DNA of 64,000 nt from Sulfitobacter sp. 20_GPM-1509m (GTDB lineage: Bacteria; Pseudomonadota; Alphaproteobacteria; Rhodobacterales; Rhodobacteraceae): contig NZ_JIBC01000010.1 of the NCBI RefSeq assembly GCF_000620505.1, forward strand, positions 62,001 through 126,000. Direction: 5' to 3'. Below, piece after piece: positions 12,328 to 20,737 of the stretch. The notes beneath the pieces are model-generated. The model did not search any database. It was not told the origin of the DNA and saw nothing but the letters and a program-made list of their open reading frames with translations. Both the position numbers and the translations under genes were made by a program. Each line of letters opens with the position of its first letter. The stretch's first letter is position 1.

Positions 12328-13178
12328 CCCGGCAATCCAACCATCGCGCGGATGTCGCCGGGCGTGGCCCCGTCAGCGCGGTATTTGGCGATGGCGCGCG
12401 CGTCGTCGCGTTTGGCCAGCCGTTTGCCCGCATCATCGCGGATCAGCCGGTGGTGGTGGTAGACAGGCGTCGGCAGGTCCAGCAGGCGTTGCAGCACCAC
12501 ATGAATGCGCGTCGCCTCGGCCAGGTCCGCCCCGCGCACCACGTGGGTGATGCCTTGGGCGGCGTCGTCCAGCACCACGGACAAATGGTAAGAGGTGCCC
12601 ATATCACGGCGCGCCAGCACAATGTCACCCAGCGTTTGGGTGAGATCCTCGGCGCTGAAATCAACCGCGCCTGCGTCGGTGCCTGTCTCGGTATAGCGTA
12701 AATCGTGCAGCAGCGGCACGACGCGGGCCATGTTCAGGCGCAGGGCGGCGGTGTCAGGGATGGGCATATCGGGGGCAGGTACATGGCGACAGGTGCCGGG
12801 ATAGATCGGGCCGTCGGGTCCGGTCAGGATCGCACCTTCCTGCGGTGCAGACAGGGCCGCCTGAATGTCGCGGCGATTACAGGTGCAGGGATAAATCAGT
12901 CCTGATTTCCAAAGCGTATCAATAGCCTGCCGGTAAAAGTTCATGTTGTCCGACTGTCGCAGCACCGGGGCTTCCCACGTCAGGCCCAGCCATGCCAGAT
13001 CGTCGTATATCTGGGCCTCGAAAGCAGGGCGCGCACGCGATGTATCTATATCCTCGATCCGCAAAAGGAACCGCCCGCCGTGGGCCTGCGCCATGTCGTA
13101 TGCCAGCATCGCGGAATAGGCGTGCCCCAGATGCAGCGGCCCTGTCGGAGATGGCGCGAACCTTGTGGTGAATGTCAC
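12324..13178 (-). CDS. gluQ: glutamyl-Q tRNA(Asp) synthetase
   Basis: Truncated GluRS paralogue that attaches glutamate to the queuosine base at the wobble position of tRNA(Asp). The 284 residues hold only the catalytic domain: [15 protein letters not shown] (HIGH region), zinc ligands in YPCTCNRRD and YPGTCRH, and a KMSKS-like GKRLAKRD. The anticodon-binding domain of full GluRS is missing, as expected. It starts at GTG, overlapping the stop of the upstream methyltransferase gene (GTGA). Confidence 0.93.
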   Translation of the reverse strand: MTFTTRFAPSPTGPLHLGHAYSAMLAYDMAQAHGGRFLLRIEDIDTSRARPAFEAQIYDDLAWLGLTWEAPVLRQSDNMNFYRQAIDTLWKSGLIYPCTCNRRDIQAALSAPQEGAILTGPDGPIYPGTCRHVPAPDMPIPDTAALRLNMARVVPLLHDLRYTETGTDAGAVDFSAEDLTQTLGDIVLARRDMGTSYHLSVVLDDAAQGITHVVRGADLAEATRIHVVLQRLLDLPTPVYHHHRLIRDDAGKRLAKRDDARAIAKYRADGATPGDIRAMVGLPG

Positions 13179-13786
13179 GCTTTTTCAATCACATATACGG
13201 TGGCATTCAAGTCGATTCCCGGCAGGTGCGGACCGTCCTCGCGAAACAGCAATCGGGCGGCGCCGCAGTCGGTCCATTCAGACAAGGCGCCCATGAACGC
13301 AGGGTCCTTCAGGGTGTGGTCATTCTGGGAAAGCACCAGCCTGCCACCCTTGGGCAGCTTGCGCATCAACGTGTGCAGCGCGCCCGCCGGGGCTGCGCCT
13401 GCGCCAATCACTCCGACGGCGGCCATCAACGAATAGGCGCCATCGGCAAAGGGCAAGGCCTGTCCGGGCTCGATCCGCGTCAGGGTGCGATAGACATCTT
13501 TGGCTTGCGCCTCGGCCAGCATCGCCGGGGACAGATCCACACCGTCGATGACCGCGAAACCGGCGTCTTTCAGCGCCTGACCCGCCAGGCCCGTACCACA
13601 GCCGAAATCCAGAACCGGTGCGTTGGTGTTGCCGGCGTATTTCAACAGTGCGGCCGCGCAGCGGGCAGGGGTTGCATAGCCCTGCGCCGTGATCTCGGCC
13701 TCGTAACTTGAGGCCCATTCGTCATAGAGGGTGCGGGTTTCCGCAGAATCACGCGCTGTGAAAGCTTTGCTCAGGAATGAAGACAT
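13175..13786 (-). CDS. class I SAM-dependent methyltransferase
   Basis: A 203-residue Rossmann methyltransferase. LDFGCGTGLAGQAL is the SAM motif I, IDGVDLSPAMLAEA gives the acidic post-I residue, and LPKGGRLVLSQND is motif III-like. The start SSFLSKAFTARDSAETRTLYDEWASSYEAEI resembles small-molecule methyltransferases of the UbiE/TPMT kind. The substrate cannot be read from sequence. It lies between trmFO and gluQ, both tRNA modification genes, with a 4-bp overlap to gluQ, so a tRNA link is possible but unproven. An upstream TTG at 13837 is in frame, but it would overlap trmFO. Confidence 0.8.
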   Translation of the reverse strand: MSSFLSKAFTARDSAETRTLYDEWASSYEAEITAQGYATPARCAAALLKYAGNTNAPVLDFGCGTGLAGQALKDAGFAVIDGVDLSPAMLAEAQAKDVYRTLTRIEPGQALPFADGAYSLMAAVGVIGAGAAPAGALHTLMRKLPKGGRLVLSQNDHTLKDPAFMGALSEWTDCGAARLLFREDGPHLPGIDLNATVYVIEKA

Positions 13787-13829
13787 GCCCCGAAAGTAGG
13801 GCCAAGCGGTGCGTGCGTCCAGCCTGTCG

Positions 13830-15182
13830 TCAGGCAATCGCCGCCTGCGGGGCCAGCCATGCCTGCCAATCGGACTTTGCGCGGTCGGTATAGGCTTTGT
13901 AGCGGTCCTTGCGGCCGCGACGGCCTGATTTCAACCCGTCTACGGGCGGGAACAGGCCAAAGTTCACGTTCATCGGCTGGAACGTCTTGGCATCGGCACC
14001 ACCCGAGATATGGGTGATCAGCGCGCCCATCGCCGTGGTGGCGGGTGGGGTGTCCAGCGAACTGCCCAGCAGCTCGGCGGCGGCCATGCGACCGGCCAGC
14101 AGACCCATGGCGGCGGATTCCACATAGCCCTCGACACCGGTGATCTGACCCGCAAAGCGCACATTGGGCCGCGAGCGCAGGCGCATCTGGCCGTCCAGCA
14201 ACGTGGGGCTGTTCAGGAAGGTGTTGCGATGGATGCCGCCCAGACGGGCAAAGCTGGCGTTTTCCAGGCCCGGGATCATCTTGAACACCTCGGTCTGCGC
14301 GCCGTATTTCATTTTGGTCTGGAAACCGACGATGTTGTACAACGTGCCCAGCTTGTTGTCGCGGCGCAACTGGACGACGGCGTGCGCCTTGACGTCCGGC
14401 TGGTGCGGGTTGGTCAGGCCCACGGGTTTCATCGGCCCGTGGCGCAGGGTCTCGCGGCCCCGTTCGGCCATTACCTCGATGGGCAGGCAGCCGTCGAAAT
14501 AGCCAGCCGTTTCGCCCTCGTGAAATTCGGTCTTGTCGGCGGCCAGCAGGGCGTCGATGAAGGCGTCATATTGCGCCTTGTCCATCGGACAGTTCAGGTA
14601 AGCGGTGCGCTCTTCCTCGGTCTCGCCCTTGTCATAGCGCGATTGCATCCAGGCGCGTTCCATGTCGATGCTGTCGTGGTAAACGATGGGGGCGATGGCA
14701 TCGAAAAAGGCCAGCGCCTCGGCGCCGGTTTCAACGGCAATCGCCTGACCCAATGTCGACGAGGTCAGCGGACCGGTTGCAAAAATCCACGTACCGGTGT
14801 CGGGCAGCGCGGTGATCTCGCCATATTCCACGGAAATATTCGGATGCGCCATCAGCGTATCGGTGACAGTCTGGGCAAAGGGATCGCGGTCCACGGCCAG
14901 CGCGCCACCGGCAGGCAGGCGGTGCTTGTCGGCGGTTGCCATGATCAGCCCGTTCGCGGCGCGCATTTCCCAATGCAGCAGGCCCACGGCGTTCTGTTCG
15001 CTGTCGTCGGACCGGAACGAGTTGGAGCACACCATTTCGCCCAGCAACCCGGTCTGGTGGGCAAAGGTGCCGACCTGCGGGCGCATTTCATGGATTACGA
15101 CCTGCACGCCCATGTTGGCGGCTTGCCATGCAGCTTCGGACCCGGCCATGCCGCCGCCCACGATATGAAGTGTATCTGTCAT
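13830..15182 (-). CDS. trmFO: folate- and FAD-dependent tRNA (m5U54) methyltransferase TrmFO
   Basis: Makes ribothymidine at position 54 of the tRNA T-loop from methylenetetrahydrofolate and reduced FAD. The 450 residues begin with the FAD dinucleotide motif [15 protein letters not shown], followed by the family signatures [27 protein letters not shown] (catalytic cysteine region) and [12 protein letters not shown]. It is probably the first gene of a minus-strand unit with the methyltransferase and gluQ. Confidence 0.96.
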   Translation of the reverse strand: MTDTLHIVGGGMAGSEAAWQAANMGVQVVIHEMRPQVGTFAHQTGLLGEMVCSNSFRSDDSEQNAVGLLHWEMRAANGLIMATADKHRLPAGGALAVDRDPFAQTVTDTLMAHPNISVEYGEITALPDTGTWIFATGPLTSSTLGQAIAVETGAEALAFFDAIAPIVYHDSIDMERAWMQSRYDKGETEEERTAYLNCPMDKAQYDAFIDALLAADKTEFHEGETAGYFDGCLPIEVMAERGRETLRHGPMKPVGLTNPHQPDVKAHAVVQLRRDNKLGTLYNIVGFQTKMKYGAQTEVFKMIPGLENASFARLGGIHRNTFLNSPTLLDGQMRLRSRPNVRFAGQITGVEGYVESAAMGLLAGRMAAAELLGSSLDTPPATTAMGALITHISGGADAKTFQPMNVNFGLFPPVDGLKSGRRGRKDRYKAYTDRAKSDWQAWLAPQAAIA

Positions 15183-15521
15183 GGGCCTGATGTAGGGCAG
15201 GGCGCGGACATGCGCAACGGGGCGCAGACAGGCTTGTGCCGTGGGGTGCGTTTAGGGCTTTTGCTTTTGGGGGGTATTTTGGGGTCGCCGTGGCGGGAAC
15301 GGTCGGTCAGAGAGAGCTGACCTGGAGGGACCTTCCGCCGACGGCGACCCAAAATCTTCTGGGCCATCTGGCTTGTCTCGTTTGTGACACAGGAATGCCC
15401 GATTTGCCAGTGATTCCGTTGATACAATCAAATTCACATTGGAAACAATCGGTGATTTCAGCCGTTTAGACGAGAAAATTCATTTATTTACAATCGCCTG
15501 CACAGTCCGGTGTTTTTCCGC
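15183..15521. other. 339-bp intergenic region between trmFO and a crotonase gene
   Basis: Holds the 5' region of trmFO, a long GC-rich inverted repeat (15276-15355) and an AT-richer stretch (about 15400-15500) next to the 3' end of the crotonase gene. Short open frames here have no recognisable product, and I see no tRNA-like fold. Confidence 0.6.
15276..15355. repeat. 80-bp long-stem inverted repeat
   Basis: The left arm from ATTTTGGGGTCGCCGT at 15276 pairs with a right arm ending CGGCGACCCAAAAT at 15355. About 23 bp match with one or two bulges. An inner stem GGTCAG/CTGACC surrounds AGAGAG. It could be a REP-like element or a transcript-end structure on the minus strand. Confidence 0.65.
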
Positions 15522-16307
15522 CTACTGTTCCCAACGCGGATCGCGCTTGTCCAGAAACGCCGCAATTCCTTCTTCAGTGTCCCGGTGCAGCATGTTCTCG
15601 ACCATGACATTCCCGGTGTGGGCATAGGCGGCATCGGTGGTCATCGACAATTGGTCATAAAACGCCTGCTTGCCGATCTTGACCGCCGATCCCAGCTTGG
15701 CCGCGACCGTATTTGCCAACTCTTGCGTCTCCGCCGCCAGATGCTCGGGCAGCACCGCACGGTTGATCAGCCCCAGCGCCTCGGCGCGGTCGGCTTCGAT
15801 GAACTGGCCGGTGGTCAGCATCTCGAACGCCTGTTTGCGCGGGATGTTGCGGGTCAGCGCCACCATCGGGGTGGAGCAAAACAGGCCGATGTTCACGCCG
15901 TTGACGCCAAAGCGTGTGCCTTGCGCTGCAATCGCCATGTCGCAGGTGGCGACCAATTGGCAACCCGCAGCGGTGGCGATGCCATGCACCTGTGCGATCA
16001 CCGGCTGGGGCAGGGACTGTACCCGCGCCATCATCGACGCGCAGCGGTTGAACAGGTCGGCGAAATAGCCGCGCCCGCCGTCCGGCTTCTGGCGTCCTTC
16101 GGTCATTTGTTTCAGGTCGTGGCCCGCGCAAAATGCCTTGCCACTGCCGGACAGGATCACCGCGCGGATGCTGCGTGTCTCGGCGATGTCGTCCAGCGTG
16201 GTGTGCAGCGCCAGAATCATCTCGTCCGAGAGGGCGTTCAGCCGCTCGGGTGCGTTCATGGTCAGATGGGCCACGCCGTCCGTGACCCGACGTTCAAGAA
16301 TTGCCAT
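15522..16307 (-). CDS. enoyl-CoA hydratase/isomerase family protein, ECHDC3-like
   Basis: A 261-residue crotonase-fold protein. SGSGKAFCAGHDLKQM and VIAQVHGIATAAGCQLVATC form the oxyanion hole and active site wall, and VNIGLFCSTPMVALTR is characteristic of the ECHDC3 branch. The two glutamates used by classical enoyl-CoA hydratases are replaced: the GGCE position reads AGCQ and the PE position reads NG. Beta-oxidation hydratase activity is therefore doubtful, and the true substrate is unknown. A GGAGGG ribosome site precedes the ATG. It is divergent from the thioesterase gene. Confidence 0.8.
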   Translation of the reverse strand: MAILERRVTDGVAHLTMNAPERLNALSDEMILALHTTLDDIAETRSIRAVILSGSGKAFCAGHDLKQMTEGRQKPDGGRGYFADLFNRCASMMARVQSLPQPVIAQVHGIATAAGCQLVATCDMAIAAQGTRFGVNGVNIGLFCSTPMVALTRNIPRKQAFEMLTTGQFIEADRAEALGLINRAVLPEHLAAETQELANTVAAKLGSAVKIGKQAFYDQLSMTTDAAYAHTGNVMVENMLHRDTEEGIAAFLDKRDPRWEQ

Positions 16308-16364
16308 CTTGCCCTCCGGATGTTTGACAGGGACCTTAGGTCAGGGATGGACAGAGGGAAAGCC

Positions 16365-16784
16365 ATGCAAACGGTGATGAGCGCAGAAGATCTGATGGCC
16401 TTTTTGGTGGTCGAATTTGATCAGGTTGCGAATGACTTTGTGGTCGAAGAGGTGGGCGAAGGGAAGATTCGTGTTCGTTTGGTGGTGGATGACCGCCACT
16501 TGCGGCCCGGTGGCACAGTGTCGGGACCGTCGATGTTCGCGCTGGCGGATGTGGCGGCCTATCTGGCCACTTTGGCGTTGGTCGGCCCCAAGGCGCTGGC
16601 GGTGACCACGAATTGTTCCATCGACTTCATGCGCAAACCGGCCGCAGGCGTCGATCTGGTGGCCCATGCGACGGTTTTGAAGCTGGGCAAGCTGCTGTCG
16701 GTCACGGATGTATTGATACATTCGCACGGCATGGACGCGCCGGTGGCCCGTGCCACCCTGACCTACGCGATCCCGCAGAAATAG
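16365..16784 (+). CDS. PaaI-family thioesterase
   Basis: A 139-residue hot-dog-fold protein with the PaaI/YdiI pattern: LRPGGTVSGPSMFALADVAAYLA supplies the catalytic region and TTNCSIDFMRKPAAG the strand that follows. It should hydrolyse an acyl-CoA or aryl-CoA ester. I chose the ATG after the AGAGGG site; ATG at 16347 is in frame upstream. It is divergent from the ECHDC3-like gene 57 bp away, which suggests shared control and linked CoA-ester chemistry. Confidence 0.78.
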   Translation: MQTVMSAEDLMAFLVVEFDQVANDFVVEEVGEGKIRVRLVVDDRHLRPGGTVSGPSMFALADVAAYLATLALVGPKALAVTTNCSIDFMRKPAAGVDLVAHATVLKLGKLLSVTDVLIHSHGMDAPVARATLTYAIPQK

Positions 16785-16792
16785 CGTTCAGA

Positions 16793-16823
16793 AATGAAAA
16801 GACCGCCGGGGCGAACCCGGCGG
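16793..16823 (-). terminator. intrinsic terminator of the DUF1127 gene
   Basis: CCGCCGGG (16803-16810) pairs with CCCGGCGG (16816-16823). Read on the minus strand, the stem is followed by TCTTTTC. It lies 34 bp past the DUF1127 stop and may also end the convergent thioesterase transcript. Confidence 0.7.
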
Positions 16824-16856
16824 CAAGGAAGAGGTCTGTCGTGCGTCACAGGGAAG

Positions 16857-17090
16857 TTACGCGCGCCAGAATACCCGACGTGACTCGGTATAAGCCACGT
16901 GCGGGGTCAGCCCCACATCGTTCAGCTGCTGTTGCGTCAACTGGCTCAAAGCCAGGCGCGTGCGGCGACGAGTGGCCCATTTCGACAGGACAACGGCCAG
17001 GTTGATCGCAACAACAGAGATGACCGGCAGCGTGCGCGTATCGCGCAGGTGGGCCAGGGCGTCGGCGGACAGGGCAGTTGTCTGTGTCAT
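16857..17090 (-). CDS. DUF1127 (YjiS-like) small protein
   Basis: A 77-residue basic protein with the DUF1127 core at its C-terminal half: RRRTRLALSQLTQQQLNDVG, a short helix-turn pattern typical of YjiS-like proteins. The N-terminal half is moderately hydrophobic (LPVISVVAINLAVVLS). Such proteins have been linked to RNA turnover, phosphate and carbon metabolism in other alphaproteobacteria, but this copy's role is unknown. AGGAG lies 8 bp before the ATG. It is divergent from the MocR gene and shares the operator region. Confidence 0.8.
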   Translation of the reverse strand: MTQTTALSADALAHLRDTRTLPVISVVAINLAVVLSKWATRRRTRLALSQLTQQQLNDVGLTPHVAYTESRRVFWRA

Positions 17091-17118
17091 GGGAAATCTC
17101 CTTTGGTTCTTCCGATGA

Positions 17119-17212
17119 ATTGTATTGACACAATTTGGCGTTATTGCCATGATTATTGATACAAAAGCGGGTACAAAGAATCTATGGAAACATTGTAATG
17201 GATACAATTTGG
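17119..17212 (+). promoter_or_regulatory. promoter and two operator-like sites of the MocR-type gene
   Basis: Two related inverted repeats flank the promoter: ATTGT-N6-ACAAT at 17119-17134 and ATTGT-N7-ACAAT at 17192-17208, each followed by TTGG. A TTGACA -35 (17125-17130) lies inside the first, with a CATGAT -10 (17148-17153) after 17 bp. The second repeat covers the start codon. This arrangement fits autoregulation by the encoded GntR-family protein. Confidence 0.5.
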
Positions 17213-18610
17213 CCGGATACGCTCGCGACGGAAGCGGGCCCCAAGTATAAGGCGGTGGCACAGATCATCCGCGCGGCAGTGGCCGAGGGGACGCTGACCC
17301 AGGGCACACGCTTGCCTCCGGTGCGCGATCTTGCCTGGCAACTCAAGATTACACCGGGCACCGTGGCGCGGGCTTATACGATCCTGACCGACGAGGGATT
17401 GCTGAACGCCGAAGTCGGGCGCGGCACCTTTGTGGCCCCGCCAGTGGATGACGATGCTGCCTTTGCGCCGCCGATCGAGGTTGACAGCGCCGCCCACAAC
17501 CGCGAGGCGCAGGACTGGCGGGTGAACATGGTGTCGCCGCATCTGCCCAGCGTCGGGCAAGCGCAGCTGATCCGCAACTTGCTGGCCGACATTGCACGCG
17601 ATCCGCCGTCGGGCATGATGCACTATCCCGACCGCACCAACGCCCGCCCCGCACGCGAAGCGGTGGTGAAATGGCTGGCAGGGGCGCAGCTGGGTCATAT
17701 GGACCAGGGCGATGTGGTGCTGGCCAATGGGGGGCAAAGCGCCATCGTGCTGCTGATGCAGGCCCTGTTGAAGGGGCGCAAACCCGTGGTGCTGGTCGAA
17801 GAGCTGTCCTATCCCGGTTTCCGCCGGGCGGCCGATCTGGTGCGCGCCGATGTGGTGCCGGTTGCAATGGACGCACAGGGGGTCATCCCCGAGGCGCTGG
17901 CCCGTGCGGCCGCCCAGCACGACGCGCAGATATTCTGCACCTCGCCCGAAGTGCACAATCCGACATGTTTGTTCACGCCGCTACAGCGTCGGCTGGAACT
18001 GGTCGAAGTGGCCCGCGCGCATGATCTGCAAATCATCGACGACGATTGCTATCAGATCGCTGCGGCCAAGGCGCCGTCCTACCGCAAGCTGGCGCCGGAG
18101 CGCGGTTGGTATGTCTCGTCGATCTCGAAATCGCTGACGCCGGCCTTGCGGGTTGGCATGGCCATTGCCCCGCACGGGCGTGCGGCCCCGCTGCGGCGTG
18201 CGGCAGAACATGCCTTCTTTGGCTTGCCGACACCGATCCTGGACCTGACGGCGGCCTTGTTGACCCACCCGCAATTGCCTGCGCTGACCGCGCAGGTGCA
18301 GGCGGGCATCAACCAGTATGTACAGGCGGCGATGAACATTCTGGGCCGTTTCGACCTGCGGTGGAGCGAGAATGTCCCCTTTGTCTGGCTGCCGCTGCCC
18401 GAAGGTTGGCGTGCCACCGCGTTTTGTCAGGCCGCCGAGGCGCAGGGCGTACAGGTGCGTGCGGGCGAGGAATACGCCTGTCGCGACGCGCGCAGCCCCC
18501 ATGCGATCCGGTTTGCCATCAATGCAGGGGTGCGGCTGGAGACCTTCAAGGATGCGGTGGGGCGGTTGCGCATGTTGTTGGACAATCCGCCCGAGCAAAT
18601 CAACGTCTAA
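17198..18610 (+). CDS. MocR/PdxR-type regulator (GntR helix-turn-helix plus aminotransferase domain)
   Basis: The 470-residue protein has an N-terminal GntR winged helix (about 12-85: KYKAVAQIIRAAVAEGTLTQ, then LPPVRDLAWQL and GTVARAYTILTDEGLL) fused to a fold-type I aminotransferase-like domain (LANGGQSAIVLLMQALL, ISKSLTPALRVG with the putative PLP lysine). Members sense PLP or amines and control linked pathways. No pyridoxal, taurine or GABA genes are adjacent, so the target is unclear. The divergent DUF1127 gene is a candidate. Confidence 0.85.
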   Translation: MDTIWPDTLATEAGPKYKAVAQIIRAAVAEGTLTQGTRLPPVRDLAWQLKITPGTVARAYTILTDEGLLNAEVGRGTFVAPPVDDDAAFAPPIEVDSAAHNREAQDWRVNMVSPHLPSVGQAQLIRNLLADIARDPPSGMMHYPDRTNARPAREAVVKWLAGAQLGHMDQGDVVLANGGQSAIVLLMQALLKGRKPVVLVEELSYPGFRRAADLVRADVVPVAMDAQGVIPEALARAAAQHDAQIFCTSPEVHNPTCLFTPLQRRLELVEVARAHDLQIIDDDCYQIAAAKAPSYRKLAPERGWYVSSISKSLTPALRVGMAIAPHGRAAPLRRAAEHAFFGLPTPILDLTAALLTHPQLPALTAQVQAGINQYVQAAMNILGRFDLRWSENVPFVWLPLPEGWRATAFCQAAEAQGVQVRAGEEYACRDARSPHAIRFAINAGVRLETFKDAVGRLRMLLDNPPEQINV

Positions 18611-18679
18611 ACTGTGGGGTATAATGATACCTTATTTGCAAGCCTTTGATTTGCAAGGGTTATAAAAGATTTGCGCCGC

Positions 18680-18707
18680 TTGACCATGCGTGCGCGTGCT
18701 ATATAAC
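18680..18707 (+). promoter_or_regulatory. sigma-70 promoter of rplM-rpsI
   Basis: TTGACC (18680-18685) and TATAAC (18702-18707) are 16 bp apart and 65 bp upstream of rplM. The leader could hold autoregulation by the ribosomal proteins, but I see no clear structure. Confidence 0.6.
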
Positions 18708-18771
18708 CCGCCCATCGCATATCAGGGACACGTCCTGCGTGGCCCGCAACAGCAAACAGGAAACTCCTGCA

Positions 18772-19233
18772 ATGAAAACCTTTACCGCAACACCTGCGGA
18801 CATCGACAAGAAATGGATCCTGATCGACGCCGAAGGCATCGTTCTGGGCCGTCTTGCCTCGATCGTCGCAAGCCGCCTGCGCGGCAAGCACAAGCCGTCG
18901 TTCACACCGCACATGGACATGGGCGACAACGTGATCATCATCAACGCTGAAAAAGTGCAGCTGACTGGCAAGAAGCGTCAGGAAGAGCATTTCTGGCACA
19001 CCGGTCACCCCGGTGGGATCAAGTCGCGCACCAAAGAACAGATCCTCGAAGGTGCACACCCCGAACGCGTGGTCACGCTGGCCGTCAAGCGGATGCTGCC
19101 CGGCAACCGTCTGAGCCGTCAGGTCATGACCAACCTGCGCGTCTATGCTGGCGGTGAACACCCGCACGAAGCGCAAAACCCCGAAGTTCTCGACGTCAAG
19201 TCGATGAACAAGAAAAACACGCGGAGCGCATGA
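18772..19233 (+). CDS. rplM: 50S ribosomal protein L13
   Basis: Early-assembling 23S-binding protein of the large subunit. The 153 residues carry family signatures [45 protein letters not shown] and [30 protein letters not shown] precedes the ATG. The stop overlaps the start region of rpsI, giving the universal rplM-rpsI operon. Confidence 0.98.
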   Translation: MKTFTATPADIDKKWILIDAEGIVLGRLASIVASRLRGKHKPSFTPHMDMGDNVIIINAEKVQLTGKKRQEEHFWHTGHPGGIKSRTKEQILEGAHPERVVTLAVKRMLPGNRLSRQVMTNLRVYAGGEHPHEAQNPEVLDVKSMNKKNTRSA

Positions 19234-19235
19234 GC

Positions 19236-19736
19236 ATGGCCGACGAAATCAACACACTCGAAGATCTGCAAGCTGCAGTGACCGACAATGTCGGCGGCGT
19301 GCAAGGTACCGAAACCGACCTGACCCCGCGCGAGCCCGTTCGTGACGAATTCGGCCGGTCCTATGCCACAGGCAAACGGAAAGATGCGGTTGCCCGCGTC
19401 TGGATCAAACCCGGTTCGGGCAAGGTCACCGTGAACGGCAAGGAAATGAACGCATATTTCGCCCGTCCGGTTCTGCAAATGATCCTGGCACAGCCGTTCT
19501 CGGTTGCCGGTGTCGAAGGTCAGTTCGACGTTGTCGCAACGGTCAAGGGCGGCGGTCTGTCCGGCCAGGCCGGTGCGGTCAAGCACGGCGTGTCCAAAGC
19601 GTTGCAACTGTACGATCCCTCGCTGCGTGGCGCATTGAAAGCCGCAGGCTTCCTGACACGCGACAGCCGCGTTGTGGAACGTAAGAAATACGGTAAAGCG
19701 AAAGCGCGTAAGAGCTTCCAGTTCTCCAAGCGTTAA
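19236..19736 (+). CDS. rpsI: 30S ribosomal protein S9
   Basis: Small-subunit head protein whose C-terminal tail reaches the P-site tRNA. The conserved core is [20 protein letters not shown] to the basic [16 protein letters not shown] tail, 166 residues in all with an acidic N-terminal extension typical of Rhodobacterales. The ATG at 19230 overlaps the rplM stop, but GGAG is only 3 bp from it and 9 bp from the ATG at 19236, so I prefer the latter. Confidence 0.97.
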   Translation: MADEINTLEDLQAAVTDNVGGVQGTETDLTPREPVRDEFGRSYATGKRKDAVARVWIKPGSGKVTVNGKEMNAYFARPVLQMILAQPFSVAGVEGQFDVVATVKGGGLSGQAGAVKHGVSKALQLYDPSLRGALKAAGFLTRDSRVVERKKYGKAKARKSFQFSKR

Positions 19737-19761
19737 TCCGGCTTACACTGCGAATACTCGG

Positions 19762-19790
19762 AAAAACCCGCGCCACGGCGCGGGTTTTTT
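19762..19790. terminator. bidirectional intrinsic terminator after rpsI
   Basis: CCCGCGC (19767-19773) pairs with GCGCGGG (19778-19784), followed by six T residues on the plus strand and preceded by five A residues. It can end both the rplM-rpsI transcript and the convergent minus-strand gene. Confidence 0.9.
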
Positions 19791-19869
19791 CTTTTTCAGA
19801 ATTTACGTACAAAAAGGCGCGCAATCTGTACGAGATCACGCGCCAATTGTCTGTCAGGTGGTGGCTGGA

Positions 19870-20559
19870 TCAGCCGCCGAACTCATAGGACACGGTAAAG
19901 CCCAGCAGGCCGCCGCTGTCGTTGGTGTCTTCGTACAGAACCTGAAATGCGGTGCTGTCATTGATCGCATAGACCGCGCCCAGTTCACCGTAGACGTTGT
20001 CGTCACGGTCCGAGTTGCCGACCAGACCCACCAGCGACCAGCGGTCGTTCAGGGGGGCTTCGAATGCGAATTCCTGATCGCTTTTGCCGGTGTCGGGATC
20101 GACGATCACGGCAAAGGCACCCTCAACGCTGTCGGTGACGGGGAAGGCCAGCGTCGCGGTGATCTCTTCGCTGTGGCCATCGGTGTTGTTCAGCCAGATA
20201 TAGCCATAGGTCAGATCCCACGACATGCCATTGCCAAACTCGGCGCCGTAGCCAAGGTTGGCCTCGTATTCCACGTCATCAGCCGGGTCCTGATAGAGCG
20301 TGGTGATGGTCAGCCCGCCGTGAAAGCCGGAATAGGCCAGCTCGACAAAGCCTTCGACTTCGTTTTCGGCATGGTCCAGATCATCCGACGTGGCAAAACG
20401 TGCCGTGGCCGCGATGCCTGCGGTCCATGACAGAACGGGACGGTTCTGAACCGGATCAAAGATCGGATCGGCGCCGACGGTGATGTTGTCTTGGGCCAAG
20501 GCGGCACCGGCAAGCAGCGTCGCGGACAGGCCCGCGCCGAGGAGGGTTTTAAACATCAT
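19870..20559 (-). CDS. TorF-family putative outer membrane porin
   Basis: A 229-residue exported protein with a clear signal peptide (MFKTLLGAGLSATLLAGAALA, cleavage after ALA). The mature part has alternating beta-strand patterns with aromatic ends (GFVELAYSGFHGG, WDLTYGYIWLNNT) and closes with GFTVSYEFGG, as expected of a small outer membrane barrel. It fits the TIGR02001/TorF group of uncharacterised porin-like proteins. Two adjacent ATG codons are possible starts. Confidence 0.7.
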   Translation of the reverse strand: MMFKTLLGAGLSATLLAGAALAQDNITVGADPIFDPVQNRPVLSWTAGIAATARFATSDDLDHAENEVEGFVELAYSGFHGGLTITTLYQDPADDVEYEANLGYGAEFGNGMSWDLTYGYIWLNNTDGHSEEITATLAFPVTDSVEGAFAVIVDPDTGKSDQEFAFEAPLNDRWSLVGLVGNSDRDDNVYGELGAVYAINDSTAFQVLYEDTNDSGGLLGFTVSYEFGG

Positions 20560-20665
20560 AAGTGTGCTTTCAGTGAAAGGTCCGTAGCTGTTCGGGAGGA
20601 GTGGCTGGGACGGATTTTTGAGTGAGTCTTTCACTAAGGTACAGGTGGGGGGCTTGCAATGTGAA

Positions 20666-20691
20666 AGCCTGCCGCGTGCGAGGGGCAGGCT
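20666..20691 (-). terminator. possible terminator hairpin after the FkbM gene
   Basis: AGCCTGCC (20666-20673) and GGCAGGCT (20684-20691) form a perfect 8-bp stem 47 bp past the FkbM stop. The minus-strand continuation is only TTCACATT, so it is weak. Confidence 0.35.
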
Positions 20692-20737
20692 GTTGAGCGG
20701 TGAAAACGCCGCTTTTTATGGCAAACCCTTCGCCGCT

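Noticed and set aside
14010-15320. 436-residue plus-strand open frame
   Set aside because: Antisense shadow of trmFO with no recognisable motif.
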